The notes below the pieces were generated by a model that worked only from the letters and a program-made list of their open reading frames with translations, was not told the DNA's origin and made no database searches. A DNA stretch of 47,033 bases from an uncultured Eubacteriales bacterium (lineage in GTDB: Bacteria; Bacillota; Clostridia; Lachnospirales; Lachnospiraceae), in assembly GCA_900317515.1 (NCBI GenBank), contig ONHA01000020.1:1-47033 (forward strand), read 5' to 3'. Below, in pieces: positions 15,667-24,004 of this stretch (position 1 is its first letter; each line of letters begins with the position of its first letter). Made by a program: the position numbers and the translations under genes.

Positions 15667-16245
15667 TTACGGCTCTATCGTGCGCTTAAGCGCAAATGCA
15701 AACGCAAGCCCGAACACAAACCCCCCGAGATGCGCAAACGCGTCCACCCCCGGCGTATAGAACCCGGGCAGGAGCGCCAGCGCCGCCCCAAAGATCACCC
15801 GGCCGACCACCATGCGGGGCATGTTCCTGCGGTTTTTAAGGAGCAGGAAGACGTAGCACCCGAGGAGGGCGAAGACCGCGCCCGAGGCCCCCGCGGAGAT
15901 CCCCGTTCTGCCGATCAGAAGATCGTGAGCGAAGGCAAGGAGATTGCCGGCGAGGCCTCCCGCGAGATAGAGAAGGGCGTAGCGGACAGGGCCGAGCACA
16001 TTTTCAAGATTTTCGCCCAGCGCAAAGAGGACGATCATGTTGTTTGCAAGATGCATGAACCCGAAATGCAGGAACATCGAGGTGAAAAGCCGCCAGTACT
16101 CCCCCTCCTTTATGAGCGGGGCGGACGCCGCGCCGAGGCGCAGCATCGTCGCATAGTCCTCGGACCCGCCAAGGAGCTCCGAGGCGAAGAAGACGATCAG
16201 GTTGGCGGCGAGAAGGATGTAGGTAGCGTAAGGTGTTTTTTTCAT
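15667..16245 (-). CDS. Rhomboid-family intramembrane serine protease
   Basis: The ATG at 16245 is chosen because GGAGG (upstream, spacing about 9) precedes it, giving 192 residues. Six hydrophobic segments fit the minimal rhomboid core. The catalytic serine is S121 in GASGAVFALLG. The catalytic histidine is H172 in AFAHLGGFVFG. The oxyanion-side motif HFGFMHLANNM (residues 60-70) holds the conserved H and N. The protease would cut transmembrane helices of unknown substrates. Its 5' region faces the meso-DAP dehydrogenase gene across a shared regulatory region with two palindromes. Confidence 0.92.
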   Translation of the reverse strand: MKKTPYATYILLAANLIVFFASELLGGSEDYATMLRLGAASAPLIKEGEYWRLFTSMFLHFGFMHLANNMIVLFALGENLENVLGPVRYALLYLAGGLAGNLLAFAHDLLIGRTGISAGASGAVFALLGCYVFLLLKNRRNMPRMVVGRVIFGAALALLPGFYTPGVDAFAHLGGFVFGLAFAFALKRTIEP

Positions 16246-16275
16246 GGAAAGAACCTCCGGGTTCATTTTCTCACG

Positions 16276-16322
16276 AAATCAAGATTTTTCAAAGACGTAT
16301 TTTGCACCAAATCAAGATTTTT
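16276..16322. promoter_or_regulatory. Two AAATCAAGATTTTT palindromes, candidate operator
   Basis: AAATCAAGATTTTT occurs at 16276-16289 and again at 16309-16322, exactly 33 bp apart (about three helical turns). Each contains the perfect inverted repeat AAATC-AA-GATTT. They lie between the divergent rhomboid and meso-DAP dehydrogenase genes, upstream of the ddh -35. Confidence 0.6.
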
Positions 16323-16342
16323 GGCGCTCTCTCAACTTTTTC

Positions 16343-16371
16343 TTGCATTAACGCGCAAAAGCGCAGATAAT
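16343..16371 (+). promoter_or_regulatory. Promoter of meso-DAP dehydrogenase gene
   Basis: TTGCAT (16343-16348), a 17-bp spacer, then GATAAT (16366-16371), 46 bp before the start codon. Confidence 0.75.
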
Positions 16372-16416
16372 AGGAACATCGAAAAAATGCACTACACACT
16401 TTCGAGGAGGATTATT

Positions 16417-17403
16417 ATGAGCATCAGAATCGGTATCTTAGGCTACGGAAACTTAGGGCGGGGTGTCGAGAGCGCTATCCGCCAGAATGAAGATATGGAA
16501 CTGGCCGCCGTCTTCACGCGGCGCGCCCCGGAGAGCGTCTCCCTTCGGACCCCGGGCATCCCGGTCGTAAATGTCGATGAGATCGGCGCATGGAAGGACA
16601 AGATCGACGTCCTTATCCTCTGCGGCGGCAGCGCGACCGACCTGCCGGTCCAGACCCCGATCTACGCAAAGGATTTCAACGTGATCAACAGCTTCGATAC
16701 GCACGCGCGCATTCCGGAGCATTTTGCGGCGGTCGACGCCGCCGCGAAGGAAGGCGGCAAGGCCGGCCTCATCTCCTGCGGCTGGGACCCGGGCATGTTC
16801 TCGCTCCTCCGCATGATCTCCACCGCCTGCCTCCCGGACGGCAAAAACTACACCTTCTGGGGCCGCGGCGTCTCCCAGGGCCACTCTGACGCGGTCCGCC
16901 GCATCGAGGGCGTCGTCGATGCCCGCCAGTACACGATCCCGGTCGAGGATGCCGTCGCGCGTGTCCGCGCAGGCGAGCAGCCGGAGTTTGTGACCCGCGA
17001 GATGCACACCCGCGAGGTCTTCGTGGTCGCCGAGGAAGGTGCCGACAAGGCCCGCATCGAGAAAGAGATCAAGGAGATGCCGAACTACTTCGCCGATTAC
17101 GACACGACGGTGCATTTCATTTCCATGGACGAGATGAAGCGCGACCACGCCGGCCTCCCGCACGGCGGCTTCGTGATCCGCTCCGGCAGGACCGGTTTTG
17201 AAAATGAACACACCGAGATCATCGAGTACAACTTAAAGCTCGACTCGAACCCGGAGTTCACCTCCTCGGTCATCATCGCCTACGCCCGTGCGGTCGCCCG
17301 CATGGCCGCGGAGGGGAAGACCGGCTGCATGACCGTCTTCGATGTCCCGCCGGCATATCTCTCCCCGCTTTCGGGTGAGGAGCTCCGCGCGCATCTCTTA
17401 TAA
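16417..17403 (+). CDS. ddh: meso-diaminopimelate D-dehydrogenase
   Basis: 328 residues, the normal length for this enzyme, which reductively aminates L-2-amino-6-oxopimelate with NADPH and ammonia to give meso-DAP in one step. The N-terminal Rossmann motif is GILGYGNLGRGVE (about 5-17). CGGSATDLP, SFDTHARIP, SCGWDPGMFSLLR and FWGRGVSQGHSDAVRRI are hallmark substrate and cofactor segments. The ATG at 16417 follows GAGGAGG directly; the open frame continues far upstream on this strand only because of GC-rich codon bias opposite the rhomboid gene. It has its own promoter and a strong terminator. It supplies meso-DAP for lysine and peptidoglycan. Confidence 0.97.
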   Translation: MSIRIGILGYGNLGRGVESAIRQNEDMELAAVFTRRAPESVSLRTPGIPVVNVDEIGAWKDKIDVLILCGGSATDLPVQTPIYAKDFNVINSFDTHARIPEHFAAVDAAAKEGGKAGLISCGWDPGMFSLLRMISTACLPDGKNYTFWGRGVSQGHSDAVRRIEGVVDARQYTIPVEDAVARVRAGEQPEFVTREMHTREVFVVAEEGADKARIEKEIKEMPNYFADYDTTVHFISMDEMKRDHAGLPHGGFVIRSGRTGFENEHTEIIEYNLKLDSNPEFTSSVIIAYARAVARMAAEGKTGCMTVFDVPPAYLSPLSGEELRAHLL

Positions 17404-17416
17404 AATGAAAACCGAA

Positions 17417-17456
17417 GCGGCCTTTCTGCTCTGATGGGCAGAGAGGCCGCCTTTTT
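17417..17456 (+). terminator. Terminator of ddh
   Basis: Stem GCGGCCT...AGGCCGC with an inner CTGCTC/GGGCAG arm, followed by CTTTTTG. Confidence 0.88.
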
Positions 17457-17457
17457 G

Positions 17458-17486
17458 TTGTCCTTTTCGGGGTTTAAGGGTATACT
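17458..17486 (+). promoter_or_regulatory. Promoter of the Hsp70-like module
   Basis: TTGTCC (17458-17463) and TATACT (17481-17486) with a 17-bp spacer, about 38 bp before the first start codon. It begins within the T-run of the ddh terminator. Confidence 0.7.
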
Positions 17487-17523
17487 ATAAGGAGACACTT
17501 CCACAGAATAAGAAGGTAAGACT

Positions 17524-18348
17524 ATGAACGCCAGAGAACTCCTCGAAAATGACAAAGAGCGACTCTTAACCGGCCTCGCCGCCTCGGACTCGCCGGAGCA
17601 CGCCGTCCGCCTCTTAGACGACGAGCTCTCCCGCATCCAGCTGCGCCTCGCCGCCCAGCGCGAGGACGCCTCCGCCCACGGGCCACTCCTGGCCTCGGCC
17701 CGGGCAGCCCTCTCGCTCATCGACAGCGCGGGCGAGGTGAAGGTCTATTCCCCCCTGAAGGCGGGCTCCGGGAGAAGCGCCGCCCTGATTCCGGCCGCCG
17801 CTGCCGCAGGCTCGGCCGCCGGCGGCGCGCTGGTCCTTGCGCTCGCGCCCGCCGCGCTCTCCCCGGTCGGGATGGCGCTCATGGCTGCGGGTGCGGTGTT
17901 TGCATTTTTTGCGGGAATGCGGTTCGGCGCGGGAAAACCCGCCCGGCGAAACGAGGACAAGCTTGAGATCGTGCTCGACGGCGAGAAGATCTACCACAAC
18001 GTAAAGAACCTCCTCACGGTCGTCGACGAGACCGCCCGCGAGGCGGAAAATGAAAAGCTGACCGCGGCAGCCGTCGTCGAAGACGCCGAGATTCCCGAAG
18101 AGCTCCTTACGCTCTTCTCCCAGCTCCTCGAGGCAGCCTGCCGGAACCCGGACGACCCGGGGTCGAAGGACACGGTCTCGGAGATCCGCTACTATCTCCA
18201 CCGCCGCGGGATCGAGGTGCTTATGTTTGACGAGAGTACCCGGAAATATTTCAGTCTCATGCCCGGAGTGAAGACGAGAACTCTGAGGCCCGCGCTCGTG
18301 AAGGACAACGTCCTCCTTGTAAGGGGCCTCGCAGCCGGAGGTATGTGA
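17524..18348 (+). CDS. Unknown membrane partner of Hsp70-like ATPase
   Basis: 274 residues that I do not recognise. The N-terminal 70 residues are helical and charged. Two Ala/Gly-rich hydrophobic segments follow (about 86-110 and 113-133, with small-residue zipper patterns such as AAAGSAAGGA). A soluble region of about 135 residues comes next. Its centre (EIPEELLTLFSQLLEAACRN) and end (YYLHRRGIEVLMFDE) look helical then beta-rich. The C-terminal strand pattern is faintly like GrpE-type beta domains, which would fit a nucleotide-exchange partner, but this is speculative. One base separates its stop from the Hsp70-like gene, so the two are made together. There is no signal peptide at the N-terminus. 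Confidence 0.75.
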   Translation: MNARELLENDKERLLTGLAASDSPEHAVRLLDDELSRIQLRLAAQREDASAHGPLLASARAALSLIDSAGEVKVYSPLKAGSGRSAALIPAAAAAGSAAGGALVLALAPAALSPVGMALMAAGAVFAFFAGMRFGAGKPARRNEDKLEIVLDGEKIYHNVKNLLTVVDETAREAENEKLTAAAVVEDAEIPEELLTLFSQLLEAACRNPDDPGSKDTVSEIRYYLHRRGIEVLMFDESTRKYFSLMPGVKTRTLRPALVKDNVLLVRGLAAGGM

Positions 18349-18349
18349 A

Positions 18350-20260
18350 ATGGATAAATTCTACGGATTTGACCTCGGCGACGCCGAGAGCGCGATCGCC
18401 CTTCTTGACAGCCCGGACGCAAAGGAGCCCCGCATCCTGCCCGTCCGCGACGCGAAAAGCTTCATCACCGCCTACGCAAAGACCGCCGGCGGCGCCCTCC
18501 TCATCGGCGAGGAGGCCTGCCTTGCGCCGGACGCCTCCGAGCGGGCTCTCCGCTTCAAGAGCCGTTTCCTGACCGACCGCGCGAGCGCAAAGGACATCAA
18601 AAGCTTTGCCGCCGGCGTCCTCGGCGAGCTCTTAACGGGAGGCGACCTCATAAAAGGCGAGGATTCCTGCTTCTACATCGGCTGCCCGGCCGGGTGGGAT
18701 GCGGCGGCGCGCGAGCGCTACCGCGCGATTTTTGAAGATTTGAATTATCCGCCCGCGAGGATCATCTCCGAGTCCCGGGCGGCCCTGGTCGCGGCCTGCC
18801 AGTCGCGGCACCTCGAGGTCGGCTACGACATCTTATCGCGCCCGGTTCTCGTCGTCGACATCGGCTCCTCCACGACGGATTTCGCCTACATAAGAGGCGG
18901 CCGCGAGGTGGAGCTCAAGACCGCCGGCGAGGTCGCGCTCGGCGGCGGCCTCATGGACGAGATGCTGCTCGACCTCGCGGTCGAGGCCTCCCCCCACAGG
19001 AAGGAGATCCGGACGGTCTTTGAGGCCAGCACCCCCTGGAGAAGCTACGCCGAGTTTGCCGCGCGGCGCCTCAAGGAGAAGTATTTCGCCGACGAGGAGT
19101 ACTGGTCGGAGGCGGGCTGTGAGAACACCCTGCAGCTCTTCTACGAAAAACCCCTCGATCTGACCCTCCGCATGGACAAAAAGACTGCGGACCAGATCTT
19201 AAACGGAAAATGCAAACCCCTGGGCGGCCGCTCCTTCAAGGCGGTCTTCACGGAGAGCCTCCGCGAGCTTCGCGGGCGCCTTTCCGGCGAGCTCCCCGAG
19301 CTCCTCTTCCTGACCGGCGGCGTCTCCCGACTGCCGGCCGTCACCGAGTGGTGCCGGGAGGTATTTCCCGAGGCGGTCATCATCCGCGAGCGCTCACCCG
19401 AGTTTTCGGTGGCGAGGGGTCTTTCATTTTGCGGAAGGATCGACGCGGATGTCCGCGCGTTCCGCCGGGAGGTCAGGGAGCTCATCGACTCGACCGCGGT
19501 CGAGAAGATCGTCTCCGAGACCATCGACGACCTCTACATGCGGGCGGTCGACTCGCTCACGGGGCCGATTCTCGAGCATGCCGTCCTCCCCGTCATCTAC
19601 CGCTGGCGGGACGGCGAGATTCGCCGCCTTTCCGACATCGATGCGGAGCTTGAAACCGCCATCACGGCTTATCTGCACACGGACGAGGCCAAAAAGCTCC
19701 TCGTGAAGCCGGTCGCGGCCTGGCTTAAGCCCGTCTCCTACGCTCTCGAGGACCTGACGGTGCCGATCTGCACCCGCCACAAGGTGCCCTACCGGGCGCT
19801 CAGCCTCTCCTCCTACCTCTCGCTCTCCGAGATCGACATCCGGCTCGACACCAAAAATGTCTTCGCCGTCGACGAGATGACCTTCCTCATCGACACGATC
19901 ATCTCGGTGATCGTCGGCCTCCTTTGCGGCGGGAGCGGCGTCGCCCTCGTCTCGAGCGGCCCGACCGGGATCATCGCGGGCGCGGTCGTGACCCTGCTGG
20001 TCCTTCTCCTCGGCAAGAAGCCGATGCAGGAGATGCTCCTTCGGGCCGATATTCCGGTCCCGATGCGGAAGCTCATCCCGAAGAAGCGCCTTGCGGAGCG
20101 GCTCGCGGATCTTACGGACGACATCCGGAACAGCTTCTACACGAGCCTCGAGAAGGAGAAAAATGAAGAGATCTCCTCCCGCATGGTCCGCGAGATCTCC
20201 GAGCAGATCGAGACCTGCCTCATGCGGATGGCCGAGATCGTGGAAGTCCCGCTGGGGTGA
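18350..20260 (+). CDS. Membrane-anchored Hsp70/actin-like ATPase
   Basis: 636 residues. An N-terminal Hsp70/actin-fold ATPase has phosphate-1 FYGFDLGDAESAIALL (4-19), phosphate-2 VVDIGSSTTDFAYI (168-181) and the adenosine motif LFLTGGVSRLPAV (319-331). The spacing is shorter than in DnaK (about 380 residues for the ATPase). No DnaK substrate-binding beta-sandwich is evident. Instead a 130-residue helical region is followed by a glycine-rich hydrophobic hairpin (about 512-555, containing GGSGVALVSSGPTGIIAG) and a charged helical tail. The ATPase would therefore be tied to the membrane. It is translationally linked to the unknown membrane protein before it. The client or assembly it acts on is unknown; it is not DnaK, MreB or a sugar kinase. 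Confidence 0.85.
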   Translation: MDKFYGFDLGDAESAIALLDSPDAKEPRILPVRDAKSFITAYAKTAGGALLIGEEACLAPDASERALRFKSRFLTDRASAKDIKSFAAGVLGELLTGGDLIKGEDSCFYIGCPAGWDAAARERYRAIFEDLNYPPARIISESRAALVAACQSRHLEVGYDILSRPVLVVDIGSSTTDFAYIRGGREVELKTAGEVALGGGLMDEMLLDLAVEASPHRKEIRTVFEASTPWRSYAEFAARRLKEKYFADEEYWSEAGCENTLQLFYEKPLDLTLRMDKKTADQILNGKCKPLGGRSFKAVFTESLRELRGRLSGELPELLFLTGGVSRLPAVTEWCREVFPEAVIIRERSPEFSVARGLSFCGRIDADVRAFRREVRELIDSTAVEKIVSETIDDLYMRAVDSLTGPILEHAVLPVIYRWRDGEIRRLSDIDAELETAITAYLHTDEAKKLLVKPVAAWLKPVSYALEDLTVPICTRHKVPYRALSLSSYLSLSEIDIRLDTKNVFAVDEMTFLIDTIISVIVGLLCGGSGVALVSSGPTGIIAGAVVTLLVLLLGKKPMQEMLLRADIPVPMRKLIPKKRLAERLADLTDDIRNSFYTSLEKEKNEEISSRMVREISEQIETCLMRMAEIVEVPLG

Positions 20261-20318
20261 GTGCGCGGGGTTCATTTGTCAGAAATAGCTAATCTTTCTG
20301 ACTTTTGCGCGGTTAGCG

Positions 20319-20347
20319 TTGACTTTTTGCACAATTTTTAATACACT
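20319..20347 (+). promoter_or_regulatory. Promoter of FeoA-like gene
   Basis: TTGACT (20319-20324), a 17-bp spacer and TACACT (20342-20347). The 70-base leader that follows can pair CCCGCC with GGTAGCGGG around 20373-20420, so some structure near the ribosome site is likely. Confidence 0.65.
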
Positions 20348-20421
20348 CAGGGTAGATACTCGGGCAGTCCCGCCGGACAGATCATCGATTCAAAGCCTTT
20401 GACAGCGTTTGGTAGCGGGAG

Positions 20422-20652
20422 GTGAGAGAGATGATGAGTCTTGCCAGTGCGGAGAAGGGGAGTGACTGCCGGGTCATCTGGATGCTCGGTGAGTACGTGG
20501 AGGCCCTGAAGGCCCAGTTCAATGTCCGGGAGAACACGATTCTTTATGTGCTGCAGAACCTCAGCGGTTCGGTGTGTGTCCGGACCCCGGAGGGACGGAC
20601 GCTCGGGATGAGTCCCGAGGTCTCGCGGCGCATCAAGGTCGTCTGCATCTAA
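20422..20652 (+). CDS. FeoA-like SH3-fold small protein
   Basis: 76 residues (MREMMSLASAEKGSDCRVIW); a later ATG at codon 4 or 5 is possible, with GGGAGGTGAGAG just upstream. The layout of C-x-V-x-W, a helix (EYVEALKAQF), a turn (NVRENT), then ILYVLQN and GRTLGMSPEVSRRIKVV fits the FeoA domain: a small beta-barrel with a final G-x-x-L-x-M/L ... A-x-x-I-x-V strand. FeoA normally assists the FeoB ferrous iron transporter. No feoB lies in the window, so this is either a stand-alone FeoA-like protein or a related SH3 protein of other use. Confidence 0.65.
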   Translation: MREMMSLASAEKGSDCRVIWMLGEYVEALKAQFNVRENTILYVLQNLSGSVCVRTPEGRTLGMSPEVSRRIKVVCI

Positions 20653-20713
20653 AACTGCTCATAGAATGGCAAAGGCCGCTGCCGGTTTGGCAGCGGTCAT
20701 TTTTTCGCAGAGG

Positions 20714-20784
20714 GGGACGGTTCTTCGCGGAGGGGGACGGTTCTCCGCAGAGGAGAACCGTCCCCCTCCGCGAAGAACCGTCCC
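20714..20784. repeat. REP-like nested palindrome, GGGACGGTTCT family, copy 2
   Basis: Same two-word-per-arm structure as copy 1, with loop GCAGA and CGCGGAGG between words. A further partial unit (CGCAGAGG) precedes it. It lies between two convergent genes. Confidence 0.85.
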
Positions 20785-20795
20785 TCAAATACTAC

Positions 20796-22913
20796 TCAAA
20801 TATTAAACTCCGCCCGAACCGCAGAACGGCCCGTAAGAGAAGCGCTCAGCGGATCCGGCTGAGACGTCCCCGCAAAAACCGTAAAGCGTCTCCCTCGAAG
20901 CGCCCGCACGCCGGCATCATCGACGCTCGTGAACGCCCGGACAGGGAGGGAAACAGTCACCTTCTTCGTCTCACCGGGTGTAAGACGGACACGGGCGAAC
21001 CCCGCAAGCGCCGGGTGCGGCACCGCACAGGGGTCATCCTCTCCCTTTATGTAAACCTGTACGACATCCTCCGTCTCCTGCGCCCCCGCATTCGTGAGTG
21101 TCACGTGAGCCAGCGCGCCGGCAAACGTCTCCTTTCCCCGGATCTCGCCGACAGCGAGATCCGCCGCATACACATCCCCGTACGTCAGGCCGTAGCCGAA
21201 GGGATAGAGGGGCGTCCCCTCGTAATAGCGGTACGTGCGCCCCTTCATGGCGTAGTCCGTGAAAGCCGGCAGATCGTCCGTATTTTTGTAAAATGTTACG
21301 GGGAGCTTCCCGGAAGGCGAGCATTTTCCGAAAATGACATCCGCCGCATCGCGCCCGCCTCTCCCGCCCGGATACCAGGCCTGCAGAATCGCGGCCGCCT
21401 TCTCATCGGCAAGCGAGAGATTGACGGCGCTTCCGGTCATATTCACGAGAACAACCGGCTTCCCGCAGGACAGAACCGCCTCCATGAGCGCGCGCTGGGG
21501 GGCGGGGAGCTCCAGATCCTTTTTGTCACCCGAAGCGTCGGAATTGCCGGTATCGCCCTCCTCGCCCTCAAGGGTCTCATCGAGCCCGGTGACGAGGATC
21601 ACAACATCCGAATGCGCTGCGACAGCCATCGCCTCCGCAAGCCTGTCATTTCCGGCATCTGAGGAGAGCGACTCAATGTTCTTCTTCCAGAGATGGCAGC
21701 CTTCCGAGTAGAGGACCCGCACGCTCTCCGGAACCGCGTCCTGGATCCCCTCAAGGATCGTGACATAGCGGGAGGATGTGCCGTGGTAGTTGCCGATAAG
21801 GGCGCTGCGGCTGTTCGCGTTCGGCCCGATGACGCCGATCGTCTTAAGAGCGGTGACATCGAGCGGGAGAATTCCTTCATTTTTAAGAAGAACGAAGCTC
21901 TCCTTCGCCGCCCGGGAGGCAAGCGCCAGATGCTCCGGACTCTCAACCTCCGTGTAGGGGATATCATCGTAAGGCGTCCGGTCAAAGAGACCGAGGAGAA
22001 AACGTGTCGTAAAAAGTCTGACCGCGGACCGCCGGATGAGACTTTCATCGATCAGTCCCTCCCGGTATGCGTTCATCACGCGCTCGTAGGTGCAGCCGCA
22101 GTTGAGGTCGCAGCCGTGCGTCAGCGCGAGTGTCACGGATTCCTCCGGGCGGGAGGTCACCTTGTGATTTTCATGAAAATCGCGAACCGCCCAGCAGTCA
22201 GAGACGAAATGCCCGTCAAAGCCCCATTTTCCCCGCAGGATATCATCCATGAGCGGTCCGTTGGCGCAGCAGGGCTCGCCGTTCGTCCGATTGTAAGCAC
22301 CCATGACGGCCTCGACATGCGCCTCCGTGACGCAGGCCTCAAACGCCGGCAGGTAAGTCTCCTCCAGATCCTTGGGCGAAGCCTCCGCATTAAAGAAATG
22401 CCGCAGCGCCTCGGGCCCGGAGTGCACCGCAAAATGCTTGACGCAGGCAGCCGCCTTCATGTATTCGCCGTCTCCCTGCAGACCTTTTATAAAATGAACC
22501 CCGAGCCGCGACGTGAGAAACGGATCCTCGCCGTAGGTCTCGTGACCGCGGCCCCAGCGGGGATCGCGGAAAATATTTACGTTCGGGGACCAGAACGTGA
22601 GCCCCTTATAGATGTCACGGTCGCCCCGCTTTGCCTGTTCATTGTATTTGGCGCGCCCTTCCACGGCGATGCAGTCTCCGATCTCCTCCATGAGCTCCGT
22701 ATCGAAGGCTGCCGCAAGGCCGATTGCCTGAGGAAATACCGTCGCAGTGCCGGCCCGGGCCACCCCGTGCAGGCCTTCATTCCACCAGTTGTAGGCGGGG
22801 ATCCCGAGCCGCGGGATCGCCTCCGCATTAAATTTGAGCTGGGATGCCATCTCCTCGACCGTCATTTTTGCGACCAGTTCTTCCGCTTGCTTCTTCGCTT
22901 TAATCTTGTCCAT
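20796..22913 (-). CDS. Glycoside hydrolase family 3 (beta-xylosidase/glucosidase type)
   Basis: 705 residues. The N-terminal catalytic barrel has NEGLHGVARAGTATVFPQAI and the nucleophile aspartate in HFVSDCWAVRDF. A second alpha/beta domain with GVIGPNANSR and a KGRTYRYYEGTPLYPFGYGLTY segment follows, with a fibronectin III-like C-terminal domain (about 600-700). There is no signal peptide, so it acts in the cytoplasm on imported oligosaccharides. The LHGV...TVFPQ pattern is typical of beta-xylosidase-like GH3 enzymes, but specificity cannot be fixed. The start has an AGGGAG site. It sits divergent from an AraC regulator and close to a sugar importer. Confidence 0.93.
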   Translation of the reverse strand: MDKIKAKKQAEELVAKMTVEEMASQLKFNAEAIPRLGIPAYNWWNEGLHGVARAGTATVFPQAIGLAAAFDTELMEEIGDCIAVEGRAKYNEQAKRGDRDIYKGLTFWSPNVNIFRDPRWGRGHETYGEDPFLTSRLGVHFIKGLQGDGEYMKAAACVKHFAVHSGPEALRHFFNAEASPKDLEETYLPAFEACVTEAHVEAVMGAYNRTNGEPCCANGPLMDDILRGKWGFDGHFVSDCWAVRDFHENHKVTSRPEESVTLALTHGCDLNCGCTYERVMNAYREGLIDESLIRRSAVRLFTTRFLLGLFDRTPYDDIPYTEVESPEHLALASRAAKESFVLLKNEGILPLDVTALKTIGVIGPNANSRSALIGNYHGTSSRYVTILEGIQDAVPESVRVLYSEGCHLWKKNIESLSSDAGNDRLAEAMAVAAHSDVVILVTGLDETLEGEEGDTGNSDASGDKKDLELPAPQRALMEAVLSCGKPVVLVNMTGSAVNLSLADEKAAAILQAWYPGGRGGRDAADVIFGKCSPSGKLPVTFYKNTDDLPAFTDYAMKGRTYRYYEGTPLYPFGYGLTYGDVYAADLAVGEIRGKETFAGALAHVTLTNAGAQETEDVVQVYIKGEDDPCAVPHPALAGFARVRLTPGETKKVTVSLPVRAFTSVDDAGVRALRGRRFTVFAGTSQPDPLSASLTGRSAVRAEFNI

Positions 22914-23026
22914 TTTTCTCCCTTTCGCATTCTTTACACAGGACGGAAACCGGAATATAATCTAAGTTAACAGACTTCTTTTTGATTTTCTTTGATTGTT
23001 CAAACGTTTTAAGAGGGATAAAGTAT

Positions 23027-24004
23027 ATGAAACCGTATCAGTACAGCATACCGGAAAAATACCGGCAGCCAATACGGGCCTTTTACGGCCGGGATGTCGT
23101 CGGGACACTTGAGCGGGTTGACTATGTACCGGAAACACATCTGCGCATCTGGTACAACAATCAGCTGGAAGGCTATGCTCCTCACCACCACGCGGCGACC
23201 GAGATCATCCTTGTCCTTGAAAATAATTACTACGTCACCGTCAACAACATCGAGTACTGTCTCACACCCGGTGATATTCTTTTCATCCCTCCGCATGCCC
23301 TCCATACCATTAAAAGCACTCCCGGTGCAAGATTCATTATGCTGATTGATTTTGAACCGGTCAAGAGCCTTATGGATGTAAAAGCATGCGAACCCCTGTT
23401 TCTCATGCGGACGGTTTGCTTCCGCAAGGAGGAGGACCCGGAATTTTATCAGACGGTCCGCGGATACCTGGACCGCATTACGGATCTCTATTTCGAGGCC
23501 GGAAGCATGTGGGAGCTTTTCATTTTCTCAGAGCTCCTGAAGCTTCTGGCTGACACCGCAAAGTACCTGTTCAATCGGACAGCGGGATTCTCCGCTGACA
23601 AAACCAGGAATTCCGCGGTCAACTACGAGAAGTTTGCCGGCCTGCTGAACTATGTCGACACCCACTACATGGAAGACCTGAGCCTTGAGTGGGCGGCGGA
23701 CTATGCCGGCTTTTCCAAATATTATTTTCATCGTCTGTTCGCCGAATACAGCGGCACGACGTTTCGCGACCATCTGGAGAGCAAGCGCATCCAGGTTGCG
23801 GAACGCCTGCTCTCCGCGGGACAGGGGCAGACCGTCTCGGAAATCGCCTCTGCCGTGGGCTTCAACAACGCCTCATCCTTCAACCGGGCTTTCCGGAAAT
23901 GTACCGGCATGTCGCCGACCCAGTACCGCAAGCTTAAAGAGACATCGGATGATCACGGAATAAGCCGAAGCCTTCTTGAAAATGAACCCCCCCTCAGCCC
24001 TTGA
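23027..24004 (+). CDS. AraC-family transcriptional regulator with cupin sensor domain
   Basis: The ATG at 23027 has a GAGGGA site and gives 325 residues. The N-terminal half carries a cupin segment (HHHAATEIILVLENNYYV ... GDILFIPPHALHTI), typical of AraC regulators that bind a sugar. The C-terminal 100 residues hold two helix-turn-helix motifs (LSLEWAADYAGFSKYYFHRLF and TVSEIASAVGFNNASSFNRAF) ending CTGMSPTQYRK. It probably activates the divergent GH3 gene and the ABC importer. It is transcribed divergently from GH3; its 3' end overlaps the end of the convergent permease gene by 11 bp. Confidence 0.93.
   Translation: MKPYQYSIPEKYRQPIRAFYGRDVVGTLERVDYVPETHLRIWYNNQLEGYAPHHHAATEIILVLENNYYVTVNNIEYCLTPGDILFIPPHALHTIKSTPGARFIMLIDFEPVKSLMDVKACEPLFLMRTVCFRKEEDPEFYQTVRGYLDRITDLYFEAGSMWELFIFSELLKLLADTAKYLFNRTAGFSADKTRNSAVNYEKFAGLLNYVDTHYMEDLSLEWAADYAGFSKYYFHRLFAEYSGTTFRDHLESKRIQVAERLLSAGQGQTVSEIASAVGFNNASSFNRAFRKCTGMSPTQYRKLKETSDDHGISRSLLENEPPLSP

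Noticed and set aside
15730-17403. A very long + strand frame (557 residues) containing ddh.
   Set aside because: The part before 16417 runs opposite the rhomboid gene and has no ribosome site; it is a codon-bias shadow. The true ddh start is at 16417 after GAGGAGG.
22914-23026. A cre-like site (AAACGTTT, about 23003-23010) between GH3 and AraC genes.
   Set aside because: Only the central part matches the CcpA consensus; too weak to annotate.
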